DNA of 64,000 nt from Leucobacter allii. GTDB lineage: Bacteria > Actinomycetota > Actinomycetes > Actinomycetales > Microbacteriaceae. Under the pieces are notes generated by a model. It worked only from the letters and a program-made list of their open reading frames with translations. It did no database searches and was not told the DNA's origin. The DNA is taken from NCBI RefSeq assembly GCF_022919155.1, contig NZ_CP095045.1:868001-932000 (forward strand), written 5' to 3'. The position numbers and the translations under genes are program-made. This document shows positions 1 through 8,959 of the stretch, one piece after another (within the stretch, counting starts at the first letter, position 1; each line of letters opens with the position of its first letter).

Positions 1-2461
1 CGGCCCCGCGCTGCTGATCGTCGCGGGCGCCGGCTCGGGCAAGACCCGTGTGCTCACGCACCGCATCGCCCACCTGATCCGGGAGCGCGAGGCGTGGCCG
101 AGCCAGATCCTCGCCATCACCTTCACGAACAAGGCGGCGGCCGAGATGCGCGAGCGCATCGACGGGCTGCTCGGGGAGGCCTCCCAGGGCATGTGGGTGT
201 CGACCTTCCACTCCGCCTGCGTGCGCATCCTGCGGCGGGAGGCCGAGCGCTTCGGGTACGTCTCGGGCTTCACGATCTACGACTCCGCCGACTCGCGCGC
301 GCTCCTCAAGCGGATCATCAAGGAGCTCGACGCCGACACCTACGGCTTCACGCCCGCGAACGCCGGCGCGAAGATCTCGCGGCTGAAGAACGAGCTCGCC
401 GACGCCGGCGCCTACGCGGCGACCATGAACGCGAGCGACCCCCGAGACCGGCTCTTCGTCGAGATCTTCACGATGTACGAGCAGGAGCTGCGGCGCGCCA
501 ACGCCTTCGACTTCGACGACCTCATCGGTCAGACGGTGCATCTCTTCCGCGCGCATCCCGACGTGGCCGCCGTCTACCAGCGGCGCTTCCGCCACATCCT
601 CGTCGACGAGTACCAGGACACCAACCACGCGCAGTACTCCCTCATCCGCGAGCTCACCAAGCCGGTGGAGCCCGAGGAGGTGGCCGGGCTGATGCCGCCC
701 GCCAGGGAGCGCGAGCTCGACGCCTCCGGGCGGATTCCGCCGGCGAGCCTCACCGTGGTGGGCGACTCCGACCAGTCGATCTACGCCTTCCGCGGCGCCG
801 ACATCCGCAACATCGTCGAGTTCGAGCGGGACTTCCGCGGCGCCGAGGTCGTGAAGCTCGAGCAGAACTACCGTTCGACCCAGAACATCCTGAGCGCCGC
901 GAACGCCGTGATCGGCAACAACTTCGATCGGCAGGATAAGAACCTCTGGACCTCGGAGGGCGACGGCGAGCAGATCGTCGGCTTCACCGGGTACTCGCAG
1001 CACGACGAGGCCCGCTTCGTGGCCGAGGAGATCGAGGACCTGCATCGGGCCGGCATCGCCTACGGCGACGTGGCCGTGTTCTACCGCACGAACTCGCAGA
1101 CGCGCGCGCTCGAGGAGCTGCTCATCCGCTCCGCGATCCCGTACCGCGTGCTCGGGGGCACGAAGTTCTACGAGCGGGCCGAGGTGAAGGACGCGATGGC
1201 GTACCTCACGAGCATCGCGAATCCCTACGATCCGATCGCCTGGTCCCGCCTTCTCGGCGCACCCAAGCGCGGGATCGGGCCGATGGCCGAGGCGCATCTC
1301 GCGAACTTCCAGGAGGCGCAGGGAGTCTCCTTCCACGAGGCGATGGCGCGCGCCGACGAGGTCGGCCCGCTCGGGCCGAAGCTGCGCACGACCGTGCGGG
1401 AGCTCGCGGCGCTGCTGCTGCGCGCCGCGCGGATGGCTGCGGGCGGGGGCGCGAGCGATGTCGCGGGCGAGGAGGCCGCCCCGGCGCCCGTGGGCGACGT
1501 GCTGAAGCTGATCCTCGATGAGACGGAGATGATCGAGAAGCTCCGCGCGAAGCGCGACCCGCAGGACGACGCGCGCGCCGAGAACCTCGAGGAGCTCCTC
1601 GCGGTGGCCCGCGAGTTCGACGTCAAGCAGCCGGGGGCCGGACTCCTCGCCTTCCTCACCGAGGTGAGCCTCGTCGCCGCGGCGGACGACCTCGACGACT
1701 CCAGCGGTACGGTCTCGCTGATGACGATGCACACGGCGAAGGGACTCGAATTCAAGGCCGTGTTCATCACCGGCGTCGAGGAGGGACTGCTGCCGCACCA
1801 GATGTCGGTCGACGAGGTCGGGGGCATCAGCGAGGAGCGCCGGCTCATGTACGTGGGTATCACCCGGGCCAGGGAACGGCTGTACCTCACGCTCGCCTCC
1901 ACCCGCGCCACCTTCGGGGACGTCTCGGTGGCGATGCCCTCGCGCTTCCTGCAGGAGATCCCCGAGGGGCTCATCGCCTGGCGCCAGTCGCCCGGCGAGG
2001 TCACGGGGCGCGGCGGCACGGCCTCGCGCGCGCTCAACGCGCCACGGGGCTCGGGCTACGGATCCGGCGCGCGCGGCACGTCCCGGGACTCGGCCGTGTC
2101 GTTCGGATCCGGCGCGGCCGGCAGGGGATCGGGCGCGGCCGCGGTCTCCGAGCCCGCGAGCGGGAACATGCAGTCGGCGCTCGACAAGTGGCGCGAGCGC
2201 AAGCGGCAGGCCAAGGCGGCGCAGGCCGCCGGTGGCGGTTTCCCGAACCTCATCGGCGGCAGCGCGCGCGACAACGGGGACCTGGAGCTCGGGACCGGCG
2301 ACCGGATCCGCCACGACGAGTACGGCGAGGGCCGCGTGACGGGCGTCAGCGGGGCCGGGTCGAAGCGGATCGCGCACGTGGTGTTCGACGCCGTCGGGGA
2401 GCGGAAGCTGCTCGTGAAACTCGCCCCGATCGAGAAGATCGAGGCCGGCGCAGCCGACTAG
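1..2461 (+). CDS. pcrA: ATP-dependent DNA helicase PcrA/UvrD (5' end outside window)
   Basis: This is a superfamily 1A 3'-5' DNA helicase of repair and replication. The first full codon in the window is at base 2 and already lies inside the protein: Walker A AGAGSGKT is encoded near bases 26-49, so only the extreme N-terminus is missing. The other SF1 motifs follow in order: DEYQDTN (motif II), VVGDSDQSIYAFRGAD (III), TMHTAKGLEF (V) and YVGITRARERLYL (VI). After a Gly/Ser/Ala-rich linker, a small C-terminal domain (GDRIRHDEYGEGRVTGV) resembles the Tudor-like tail of PcrA that contacts RNA polymerase. An ATG at 50 is internal and is not the real start. The gene converges on the TetR gene. Confidence 0.95.
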   Translation, partial: GPALLIVAGAGSGKTRVLTHRIAHLIREREAWPSQILAITFTNKAAAEMRERIDGLLGEASQGMWVSTFHSACVRILRREAERFGYVSGFTIYDSADSRALLKRIIKELDADTYGFTPANAGAKISRLKNELADAGAYAATMNASDPRDRLFVEIFTMYEQELRRANAFDFDDLIGQTVHLFRAHPDVAAVYQRRFRHILVDEYQDTNHAQYSLIRELTKPVEPEEVAGLMPPARERELDASGRIPPASLTVVGDSDQSIYAFRGADIRNIVEFERDFRGAEVVKLEQNYRSTQNILSAANAVIGNNFDRQDKNLWTSEGDGEQIVGFTGYSQHDEARFVAEEIEDLHRAGIAYGDVAVFYRTNSQTRALEELLIRSAIPYRVLGGTKFYERAEVKDAMAYLTSIANPYDPIAWSRLLGAPKRGIGPMAEAHLANFQEAQGVSFHEAMARADEVGPLGPKLRTTVRELAALLLRAARMAAGGGASDVAGEEAAPAPVGDVLKLILDETEMIEKLRAKRDPQDDARAENLEELLAVAREFDVKQPGAGLLAFLTEVSLVAAADDLDDSSGTVSLMTMHTAKGLEFKAVFITGVEEGLLPHQMSVDEVGGISEERRLMYVGITRARERLYLTLASTRATFGDVSVAMPSRFLQEIPEGLIAWRQSPGEVTGRGGTASRALNAPRGSGYGSGARGTSRDSAVSFGSGAAGRGSGAAAVSEPASGNMQSALDKWRERKRQAKAAQAAGGGFPNLIGGSARDNGDLELGTGDRIRHDEYGEGRVTGVSGAGSKRIAHVVFDAVGERKLLVKLAPIEKIEAGAAD

Positions 2462-2509
2462 GCCGCGGCTCGGGCCGGCCTCGCGGCGGCATGCCGCGGC
2501 GCCGACCGC

Positions 2510-2531
2510 CTCGCGGCGGCACCGCCGCGAG
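2510..2531. terminator. GC hairpin between convergent pcrA and tetR
   Basis: A perfect 10-bp inverted repeat (CTCGCGGCGG / CCGCCGCGAG) with a 2-nt loop lies in the 77-bp gap between the converging pcrA and TetR genes. It has no U-tract, which is common for actinobacterial terminators. It could serve both strands. Confidence 0.5.
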
Positions 2532-2538
2532 CATCGGG

Positions 2539-3168
2539 TCAGGCGAGCAACGCGCGGTACTCCGCCATCACCCGGTGCAGATCGTCGTCCTCGGCGTTGA
2601 CGTCGCCCTCGCCGGCCATCCACGTGCTCATCTGCACCGTGATCGCCCCGTGCACGAGCGACACCGCGAGCACCGCCTCCCGCTCGGGCGCGTCGAGCTT
2701 CGCGTGCTCCGGATGGGCCGCGAGCCATGCCGTGACGAGCGCGATCAGGTGATAGCTCGACTCGAGCAGGGTCGCGAGCGTCATCCGGGCGGCCTCGGGC
2801 TGCTCCGTGATGAGGCGGGTGCGCATGCGGGCGACCTCCGAGTTCACGTGGGTGTGCCCGATCGCCGCGAACAGCAGCCGGAAGATGCCGAGCGGCAGGT
2901 CGTCCGGGGAGCTGTCGAGCACGGCGAAGGCCTCGGTGCCCTCGGGGATGCTGATCGCGCGGCCCACGATCGCGTAGTCGCGCGCCGCGAAGTAGTTGAA
3001 GAAGGTGCTGCGGGAGATGTCCGCACCCTCGCAGATCGCCTCCACCGTGACGTGCTCCACGCCGAGGTCGAGGGCGAGACGCACGGCGGAGGTCTCGATC
3101 GCGTTCTCGGTGGCGCGGCGCTTCCGCGCGCGCAGTCCCTCCGGTTTGGGGTCCTGTCCGGTGCTCAT
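2539..3168 (-). CDS. TetR/AcrR family transcriptional regulator
   Basis: The product is about 209 aa. An N-terminal helix-turn-helix reads ..VTVEAICEGADISRSTFFNYF, the standard TetR DNA-binding signature, followed by an all-helical ligand domain of no recognisable subfamily. The chosen ATG at 3168 has GGAG nine bases upstream; an in-frame ATG at 3183 would add five residues and has no visible ribosome site. The ligand is unknown. The nearest divergent gene, the GGDEF protein at 3437, or tetR itself could be the target, but no clear operator was found in the 250-bp gap. Confidence 0.85.
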   Translation of the reverse strand: MSTGQDPKPEGLRARKRRATENAIETSAVRLALDLGVEHVTVEAICEGADISRSTFFNYFAARDYAIVGRAISIPEGTEAFAVLDSSPDDLPLGIFRLLFAAIGHTHVNSEVARMRTRLITEQPEAARMTLATLLESSYHLIALVTAWLAAHPEHAKLDAPEREAVLAVSLVHGAITVQMSTWMAGEGDVNAEDDDLHRVMAEYRALLA

Positions 3169-3183
3169 CGCGATCAACTCCAT

Positions 3184-3436
3184 CTGCGACCGATGTACGG
3201 GCTGCCTCCGGCCTCACGAGGACCGGCACGGCGACGGTCGCCTCGAGTGTACCCGTCGCTCCCGATCCGGCCGAACGGGCGGCGAGTCTCTGGGCGCATT
3301 GTGGAGTTCCACGGAATCGCATGTGTACGCTGTCCCTGGGGATGGGCCGGCGCGGGAACCGCGCAGTCGTGGGGTGGATCAGTGGTGCCCGGATGCCAGT
3401 TGCCGGGTCGAGATCGACGACGGGAGGGGAACCGGC
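3184..3436. other. Intergenic region, divergent tetR / GGDEF gene
   Basis: About 250 bp separates divergent genes and must hold both promoters. A small palindrome TTCCACGGAA lies at 3308-3317. A GGGAGGGGA ribosome site at 3423-3431 precedes the GGDEF gene. No convincing -35/-10 pair was seen. Confidence 0.4.
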
Positions 3437-5500
3437 ATGCGGTGGCTGTCGAATCGGGCCCGGGATCAGAGCCCGCATTCGCTGTTCCTGATCTTCGCGA
3501 CCCTGCTGCTCGCGCTCACCGTCGTGGTCGACCTCCTCTTCCACACGCACCTGGAGCACCGCTGGATCAGCTGGGCGCTTCTCGTGTTCTGCCTCGGGTG
3601 CAGCGCCGCGAGCTTCCTCAGCGGCCGCCGGGTTCCCCGTGCACTCGGGATCGTCGGCACGATCGTCTTCATCGCCGCGCAGAGCTACTACCTGAGCCTC
3701 GCCGGCGACCCCCAGTCGGTGGTCGCCTCCGTGCAGCAGCTGCCCATCATCGCCTTCTACCTCGGGTGGTTCATCGCGCCGCGCCTCGCCGGGCTGCTCA
3801 TCGCCGCGTGCCTCCTCTGCTTCGGCATCGTGATGGCGATGAACCCGCTGCTGCACCGCGACGGGATCCTCGGCGTCCCGGTCGCGGTGCACGCCCTGCT
3901 CACCCTCGCCGTCTGCTACGGCGCAGGACTCTACCTCTGGCGCAGGCAACTCCGCGCCGCGAGCACGGACTCCCTCACCGGCGCCCTCACCCGGTCGGGG
4001 TTCCGCGAGCGGCTCGAGCGGTCCCTCGGCCGGGCCGGCGCTCCGGGATCCTTCGCCCTCGTCGCGATCGACTTCGACGGGCTCAAGGCGCTCAACGACC
4101 GCGATGGGCACGCGGCGGGGGATGCGGCGCTCACCCGCACCGTGATGTCCTGGAGCACGCGGATCCGTGGACGGGACGTCATCGGGCGGCTCGGGGGAGA
4201 CGAGTTCGCCCTGCTCCTGCCGCGGACGAGCGCGCGGGAGGCGGCGGAGATCGTCGCGCGCCTGATCGAGCAGGGCGAGCACGCCTGGTCGTGGGGGATC
4301 GCCGAGCCCCTGCCCGGCGACACCCCGGAGACGATCCTCGACCGGGCCGACCGGGCGCTCTACGCGCGCAAGCGGCGCACCCGCGGAGCGTCCGAGGTCG
4401 GCGCGGCCTCGGACGCCGCGCCGACGGCCTCGATCGCGGATCCGCCCGCCTCGGAGACCGCCGGAGGGTCCGCGCGGGACTCCGGGCCGAAGCGGGACGC
4501 CGAATCGGGACGGGAAGGCTTGCCCGTGCTGCGCGCCGCCGCGGAGGCGTTCCTGCGCCGGCAGTCGCCGTTCTCCCTCGTCACGGGGACCGTCTCGCTC
4601 GTGCTCGCGATCGTCTTCGCCGTCGATCTGGCGGTCGGGCACCCGCACTTCCAGTTCGCTCTCGTCATCGTCTTCATGTCGGTCTATGCGCTCGGGGCGA
4701 TCCTGCCCTTCGCGCTCGGCAGCCGTTTTCCCCGGTGGGGCGGCTTCGCGATGGTGCTGGTCAGCGCGGCGTGGTCGAGCTTCCTGCTGCTCAACGCCCA
4801 GCACCTCCACGCGAGTGTGAACGCGCTGCTCGAGCTGCCGCTCACGGCGCTCTACGTCGCCTGGTTCTTCGCGCGGCCCGTCGCCTACTGCTATATGGCG
4901 TTCACCGTGGCGCGCGTGTCCCTGACGCTCGTCTGGAACCCCGACTTCGGCGGTGGTCAAGTGTCCGGGGTCATCGTCATTGCCTACGCGATCCTCATCG
5001 CCGTCTTCTGCTTCGGCGGGGCGATCGCGGTGCGGCGCCAGGTGCATCACGAGGAGCTCACCGATCCGCTCACGTCCGCGCTCAACCGCCGCGGACTGCT
5101 GCTGCTGAGCCCGCGGCTGCGCGCCCGCGCGGAGCGCGAGGGCGATGCCTCGGCGATCGCGATCATCGACTTCGATGATTTCAAACAGTTGAACGACGAG
5201 GGCGGTCACGCCGCGGGCGACGCGGCGCTGCGCGACTCCGCGGGCGCGTGGGCGGGGGCGGTGGGCATGCGCGCGCCCTTCGCGAAGAACCTCGGCCTCG
5301 TCGCGAGGCTCGGCGGCGACGAGTTCGCGGTGCTGCTGCGCGGCGACGCCGAGGCCGCCGAGGCGATGATCCGGCGATTGCGCGAGGCGTCGCCGTACCG
5401 CTGGTCCTGGGGCATCGCGGAGCTCGTCCCCGGCGAGGATCTCGACGGCGCCCTGGAGCGCGCGGACGCCGAGCTCTACCGCGCGAAACGGCGGCGCTGA
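3437..5500 (+). CDS. Membrane protein with two tandem TM-GGDEF modules
   Basis: The 687-aa product contains two copies of the same architecture, each with about six hydrophobic segments followed by a GGDEF (diguanylate cyclase) domain. The first GGDEF motif is at residues 253-257 and the second at 626-630; both are intact (RLGGDEF). Metal and substrate motifs are present in both (DFDGLKALNDRDGHAAGD and DFDDFKQLNDEGGHAAGD). The first domain has an inhibitory RxxD site (RGRD, 244-247) exactly five residues before GGDEF; the second has KNLG there. Each module ends with the usual AD.xLYxAKRR. A charged linker of about 50 aa joins the modules. The ATG at 3437 follows a strong GGGAGGGGA site. The protein probably makes c-di-GMP in response to a membrane cue; the input is unknown. 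Confidence 0.85.
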   Translation: MRWLSNRARDQSPHSLFLIFATLLLALTVVVDLLFHTHLEHRWISWALLVFCLGCSAASFLSGRRVPRALGIVGTIVFIAAQSYYLSLAGDPQSVVASVQQLPIIAFYLGWFIAPRLAGLLIAACLLCFGIVMAMNPLLHRDGILGVPVAVHALLTLAVCYGAGLYLWRRQLRAASTDSLTGALTRSGFRERLERSLGRAGAPGSFALVAIDFDGLKALNDRDGHAAGDAALTRTVMSWSTRIRGRDVIGRLGGDEFALLLPRTSAREAAEIVARLIEQGEHAWSWGIAEPLPGDTPETILDRADRALYARKRRTRGASEVGAASDAAPTASIADPPASETAGGSARDSGPKRDAESGREGLPVLRAAAEAFLRRQSPFSLVTGTVSLVLAIVFAVDLAVGHPHFQFALVIVFMSVYALGAILPFALGSRFPRWGGFAMVLVSAAWSSFLLLNAQHLHASVNALLELPLTALYVAWFFARPVAYCYMAFTVARVSLTLVWNPDFGGGQVSGVIVIAYAILIAVFCFGGAIAVRRQVHHEELTDPLTSALNRRGLLLLSPRLRARAEREGDASAIAIIDFDDFKQLNDEGGHAAGDAALRDSAGAWAGAVGMRAPFAKNLGLVARLGGDEFAVLLRGDAEAAEAMIRRLREASPYRWSWGIAELVPGEDLDGALERADAELYRAKRRR

Positions 5501-5548
5501 GGCCGCGATACCCCACTGGGCGCGGGGATCGCGCTCATGCGGCGATGG

Positions 5549-5585
5549 TAGACTGGCGCGCGGTCGACTTATCTCGACATCGAGA
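5549..5585 (+). promoter_or_regulatory. sucC promoter -10 and candidate operator palindrome
   Basis: TAGACT at 5549-5554 is a plausible -10 element. It is followed at 5572-5585 by the near-perfect palindrome TCTCGA-CA-TCGAGA (6-bp arms, 2-bp centre), placed where it would overlap the early transcript of sucC. The size and symmetry fit a dimeric repressor site. The regulator cannot be named from the sequence. Confidence 0.5.
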
Positions 5586-5632
5586 CATTTTTCTGCCTCA
5601 GACACCGAATACTCCCGAACGAAGGACAGTAC

Positions 5633-6799
5633 GTGGATCTGTACGAGTACCAGGCACGAGATCTATTTGAGCGATACGGAGTGCCGGTGCTTGCCGGCAT
5701 CGTCGCGGACACGCCGGAGGAGGCGCGTGCGGCCGCCGAGCAGCTCGGCGGCGTGGTCGTCGTCAAGGCCCAGGTGAAGACCGGCGGGCGCGGGAAGGCC
5801 GGCGGCGTCAAGGTCGCCAAGACCCCCGAGGAGGCGTTCGAGGCGGCGCAGGCGATCCTCGGTCTCGAAATCAAGGGGCATGTCGTGCAGCGCGTGATGG
5901 TCGCGGCGGGGGCGGACATCGCCGAGGAGTACTACTTCTCCGTGCTGCTCGATCGCGCCAACCGCTCCTACCTCTCCCTCTGCTCCGTCGAGGGCGGCAT
6001 GGAGATCGAGCAGCTCGCGGTGGAGAAGCCCGAGGCGCTCGCGCGCGTCGAGGTGGACCCGATCACGGGCATCGACTCCGCGAAGGCCGAGGAGATCGCG
6101 CGCGCCGCGAACTTCCCCGAGGAGCTGGTCGGCAAGGTCGTCCCGGTGTTCCAGAAGCTCTACGAGGTGTACTCCGGGGAGGACGCCACCCTCGTCGAGG
6201 TGAACCCGCTCGTGCTCACCGGCGGCGGCGAGATCGTCGCGCTCGACGGCAAGGTCTCGCTCGACGCGAACGCCGACTTCCGCCATCCCGCGCACGAGGC
6301 GCTCGAGGACAAGTCCTCCGAGGATCCGCTCGAGGCGAAGGCCAAGGCGCAGGATCTCAACTACGTGAAGCTCGACGGCGAGGTCGGCGTGATCGGCAAC
6401 GGCGCGGGCCTCGTGATGTCGACGCTCGACGTCGTCGCCTACGCCGGGGAGCGCCACGGCGGCGTGAAGCCGGCGAACTTCCTCGACATCGGCGGCGGCG
6501 CCTCGGCCGAGGTCATGGCGGCGGGGCTCGACGTGATCCTCGGCGATCCGCAGGTCAAGGCGGTGTTCGTGAACGTCTTCGGCGGCATCACGGCATGCGA
6601 CGCGGTCGCCAACGGCATCGTCGGCGCGCTCGAGAAGCTCGGCGACGCGGCCAACAAGCCCCTCGTCGTGCGGCTCGACGGCAACAACGTGGAGGAGGGG
6701 CGCGCGATCCTGAATGCGGCCGCGCATCCGCTCGTCACCCAGGCCGCCACCATGGACGAGGGCGCCGACAAGGCCGCCGAGCTGGCGAACGCCCGCTGA
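5633..6799 (+). CDS. sucC: Succinyl-CoA synthetase beta subunit (ADP-forming)
   Basis: The 388-aa product has normal family length and starts at a GTG. It begins with the typical [19 protein letters not shown] and has an N-terminal ATP-grasp fold ([20 protein letters not shown]). The C-terminal CoA-ligase domain ([31 protein letters not shown]) pairs with SucD. The enzyme converts succinyl-CoA, ADP and phosphate to succinate, ATP and CoA in the TCA cycle. sucD follows 31 bp later, so the two form an operon. The E1/E2 enzyme that makes succinyl-CoA is in the same window at 57581-61327. Confidence 0.97.
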   Translation: MDLYEYQARDLFERYGVPVLAGIVADTPEEARAAAEQLGGVVVVKAQVKTGGRGKAGGVKVAKTPEEAFEAAQAILGLEIKGHVVQRVMVAAGADIAEEYYFSVLLDRANRSYLSLCSVEGGMEIEQLAVEKPEALARVEVDPITGIDSAKAEEIARAANFPEELVGKVVPVFQKLYEVYSGEDATLVEVNPLVLTGGGEIVALDGKVSLDANADFRHPAHEALEDKSSEDPLEAKAKAQDLNYVKLDGEVGVIGNGAGLVMSTLDVVAYAGERHGGVKPANFLDIGGGASAEVMAAGLDVILGDPQVKAVFVNVFGGITACDAVANGIVGALEKLGDAANKPLVVRLDGNNVEEGRAILNAAAHPLVTQAATMDEGADKAAELANAR

Positions 6800-6830
6800 C
6801 CACGACGAGACTCGGAAAGAAACTAGCACT

Positions 6831-7733
6831 ATGTCGATCTTCCTGAACCAGGATTCCAAGGTCATCGTCCAGGGCATCACGGGCGGCGAAGGCACCAAGC
6901 ACACCGCCCGCATGCTCGCCTCGGGCACGAACGTCGTCGGCGGCGTGAACGCCCGCAAGGCCGGCACGACGGTCACGCACACCGACGCCTCGGGAGCCCC
7001 GGTGGAGCTGCCGGTCTTCGCGACCGTCGCCGAGGCGATGGCCGAGACGGGCGCGAACGTCTCCGTGGCCTTCGTGCCGCCCGCATTCACGAAGGATGCC
7101 GCGGTCGAGGCCATCGACGCCGGCATCGGCCTCCTCGTGATCATCACGGAGGGCGTTCCCGTCAAGGACTCCGCTGAGCTGTGGGCGCACGCGAAGGCCA
7201 CCGGCGGCAAGACCCGTGTCATCGGGCCGAACTGCCCGGGCATCATCACCCCGGGCGAGGCGCTCGCGGGCATCACCCCGGCGACCATCACCGGCAAGGG
7301 GCCCATCGGGCTTGTCTCGAAGTCCGGCACGCTGACCTACCAGATGATGTACGAGCTGCGCGATCTCGGCTTCTCCACGGCGATCGGGATCGGCGGCGAT
7401 CCCGTCGTCGGCACGACGCACATCGACGCGCTCGCCGCGTTCGAGGCGGATCCCGAGACGCGGGCGATCGTGATGATCGGCGAGATCGGCGGCGACGCCG
7501 AGGAGCGCGCCGCGGAGTACATCAAGGCGCACGTCACGAAGCCGGTCGTCGGCTACGTCGCCGGCTTCACGGCGCCCGAGGGCAAGACCATGGGCCACGC
7601 CGGCGCCATCGTCTCCGGCTCGGCCGGCACCGCGCAGGCGAAGAAGGAGGCCCTCGAGGCCGCCGGCGTCACGGTCGGGAAGACCCCGACCGAGACCGCC
7701 GAGCTGCTGCGCGCGGCCTTCGCCGCGCTCTGA
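6831..7733 (+). CDS. sucD: Succinyl-CoA synthetase alpha subunit
   Basis: The 300-aa product starts [18 protein letters not shown], with a CoA-binding Rossmann fold. The phospho-acceptor His is His256 in [27 protein letters not shown] and [13 protein letters not shown] are further family hallmarks. The ATG at 6831 fits the family N-terminus; in-frame upstream codons belong to read-through over the end of sucC. It is co-transcribed with sucC and followed by a strong terminator hairpin. Confidence 0.97.
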   Translation: MSIFLNQDSKVIVQGITGGEGTKHTARMLASGTNVVGGVNARKAGTTVTHTDASGAPVELPVFATVAEAMAETGANVSVAFVPPAFTKDAAVEAIDAGIGLLVIITEGVPVKDSAELWAHAKATGGKTRVIGPNCPGIITPGEALAGITPATITGKGPIGLVSKSGTLTYQMMYELRDLGFSTAIGIGGDPVVGTTHIDALAAFEADPETRAIVMIGEIGGDAEERAAEYIKAHVTKPVVGYVAGFTAPEGKTMGHAGAIVSGSAGTAQAKKEALEAAGVTVGKTPTETAELLRAAFAAL

Positions 7734-7750
7734 GCCGTCGCATTCGGCCA

Positions 7751-7792
7751 CGCAGGCCCCCGACTCGCGGTGACGCGGATCGGGGGCCTGCG
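7751..7792 (+). terminator. Terminator hairpin after sucCD
   Basis: Perfect 13-bp arms (CGCAGGCCCCCGA at 7751-7763 and its complement at 7780-7792) enclose a 16-nt loop 18 bp after the sucD stop. No U-tract follows. Confidence 0.8.
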
Positions 7793-8096
7793 GCGTCTCG
7801 TCCGCTGCGTCCCGTCCTGGCCCGTCCCGTGCTGCCCCGTCCCGCCCCGTCCCGCCCCCTCTGCGGTGCCGTGCCCTATCCCACCCCGCTGTCTCGCCTC
7901 GCCCGCTCTGTCCCCCGCCCCGCCCTGAAAATGACGCGAACCGGTGCGATGCGTCGGGTGTCCCCCGGTTCGCGTGAATTCGACGTGTTCGACGTGTTCA
8001 ACGTGCTCCGCGGATGGACGGTGGGGTGACGGGACGAGCTGGCGAGGGACCGCGGTGCTGGGGAGGGCGCTGCTGGCGTCCCGGGGCCGCGGCGCG
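7793..8096. other. Non-coding stretch with C-rich short repeats
   Basis: About 300 bp with no supported gene. Bases 7806-7870 are built from repeats of CCCGTCC/CCCGCCC. Bases 7976-8010 repeat TTCGACGTG-like units. It lies downstream of both sucD and the minus-strand membrane gene. Open frames here are low-complexity and were not called. Confidence 0.5.
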
Positions 8097-8852
8097 CTAG
8101 CCGATGATCGGCAGCGCGATCTCGAGGCGCTGCGCTGCGCCGCGGACGACGAGGAAGCCGACGATGCACAGGATCCACGACGTGTTCTCGGCCCCCGTGC
8201 GCTGGAACCAGGCGGCGAGCCGTTCCAGGGGGCCGGCGACGACGGGGGCCGCGACGATGCGCGCGGCGAGCAGCACGAGCGCGGGGAGCACCATGACCGC
8301 GCAGTATCCCGCGAGGTACGCGACGCGTGCCGGAGCGCCGAGCGGGGATCCCGCGAGCATCGTCATGCCCAGGAGGTAGGGGAGCATGCCGGCGATCTCG
8401 ACGAGCCCCGCGGCGATCGCCACGCCCATCACCGCGCCGCCGCTCGCGCGCTCGTCGAGCACCCGCTCGCGCCAGCGCACGATGCGCCCCGTCTCGGGCG
8501 CCGCGCGGCCCGCCGCGACCAGCCGGCGGCGGCGGGCGTCCGCGGCCCACACCAGGAGCCCGGAGGCGAAGAGGGCGACGCCGATCACGAGCAGGAGCCA
8601 CGCTCCGGCGTCGCTCGCGAGGGCGTCCGCGGCGAACTCGATGATGCTCCCGAGCCCGAGCAGGAAGAGCACGCCGATGACGAGGTAGAAGCCGGTGATC
8701 GTCGCGAGGTACAGCAGGATGCGACCGGCGCGGACCCGCCCCGGCGCGATGAGGAAGAACAGCGGGATGAGGAGGGTCCCGACGCTCAGCCCGTCGAGCA
8801 GGGCCAGCAGGGCGAGCGCGGCGGGCAGGGGGACGGTGTCGAGGAAGTCCAT
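8097..8852 (-). CDS. Sap/GAP-family membrane protein (LysE-like transporter fold)
   Basis: The 251-aa integral membrane protein has about six hydrophobic segments (for example LALLALLDGLSVGTLLIPL near the N-terminus and GVAIAAGLVEIAGMLPYLLG in the middle). The arrangement of two three-helix halves with a charged cytoplasmic loop around residues 110-140 matches the actinobacterial GAP/Sap family (sulfolipid-1-addressing protein), related to LysE/CadD exporters. The mycobacterial members are linked to export of lipids or glycopeptidolipids; the substrate here is unknown. It is divergent from the two-component system at 8960, which could regulate it. Confidence 0.7.
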   Translation of the reverse strand: MDFLDTVPLPAALALLALLDGLSVGTLLIPLFFLIAPGRVRAGRILLYLATITGFYLVIGVLFLLGLGSIIEFAADALASDAGAWLLLVIGVALFASGLLVWAADARRRRLVAAGRAAPETGRIVRWRERVLDERASGGAVMGVAIAAGLVEIAGMLPYLLGMTMLAGSPLGAPARVAYLAGYCAVMVLPALVLLAARIVAAPVVAGPLERLAAWFQRTGAENTSWILCIVGFLVVRGAAQRLEIALPIIG

Positions 8853-8959
8853 GCCGTCAGCCTCGCGCGGACCGCGCGCGCCCGCATCGGCGGGAGGGAT
8901 GAGCCGCTCTCAGACCTTCGGAGGAGGCGGACGCGCCGGCGTGCTGCTTGGATGGAGGC

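Noticed and set aside
2188..5178. Long plus-strand open frame of 996 codons
   Set aside because: Arg/Pro/Gly-rich composition typical of a shadow frame in high-GC DNA; it runs across pcrA, the opposite-strand tetR and the GGDEF gene in another frame.
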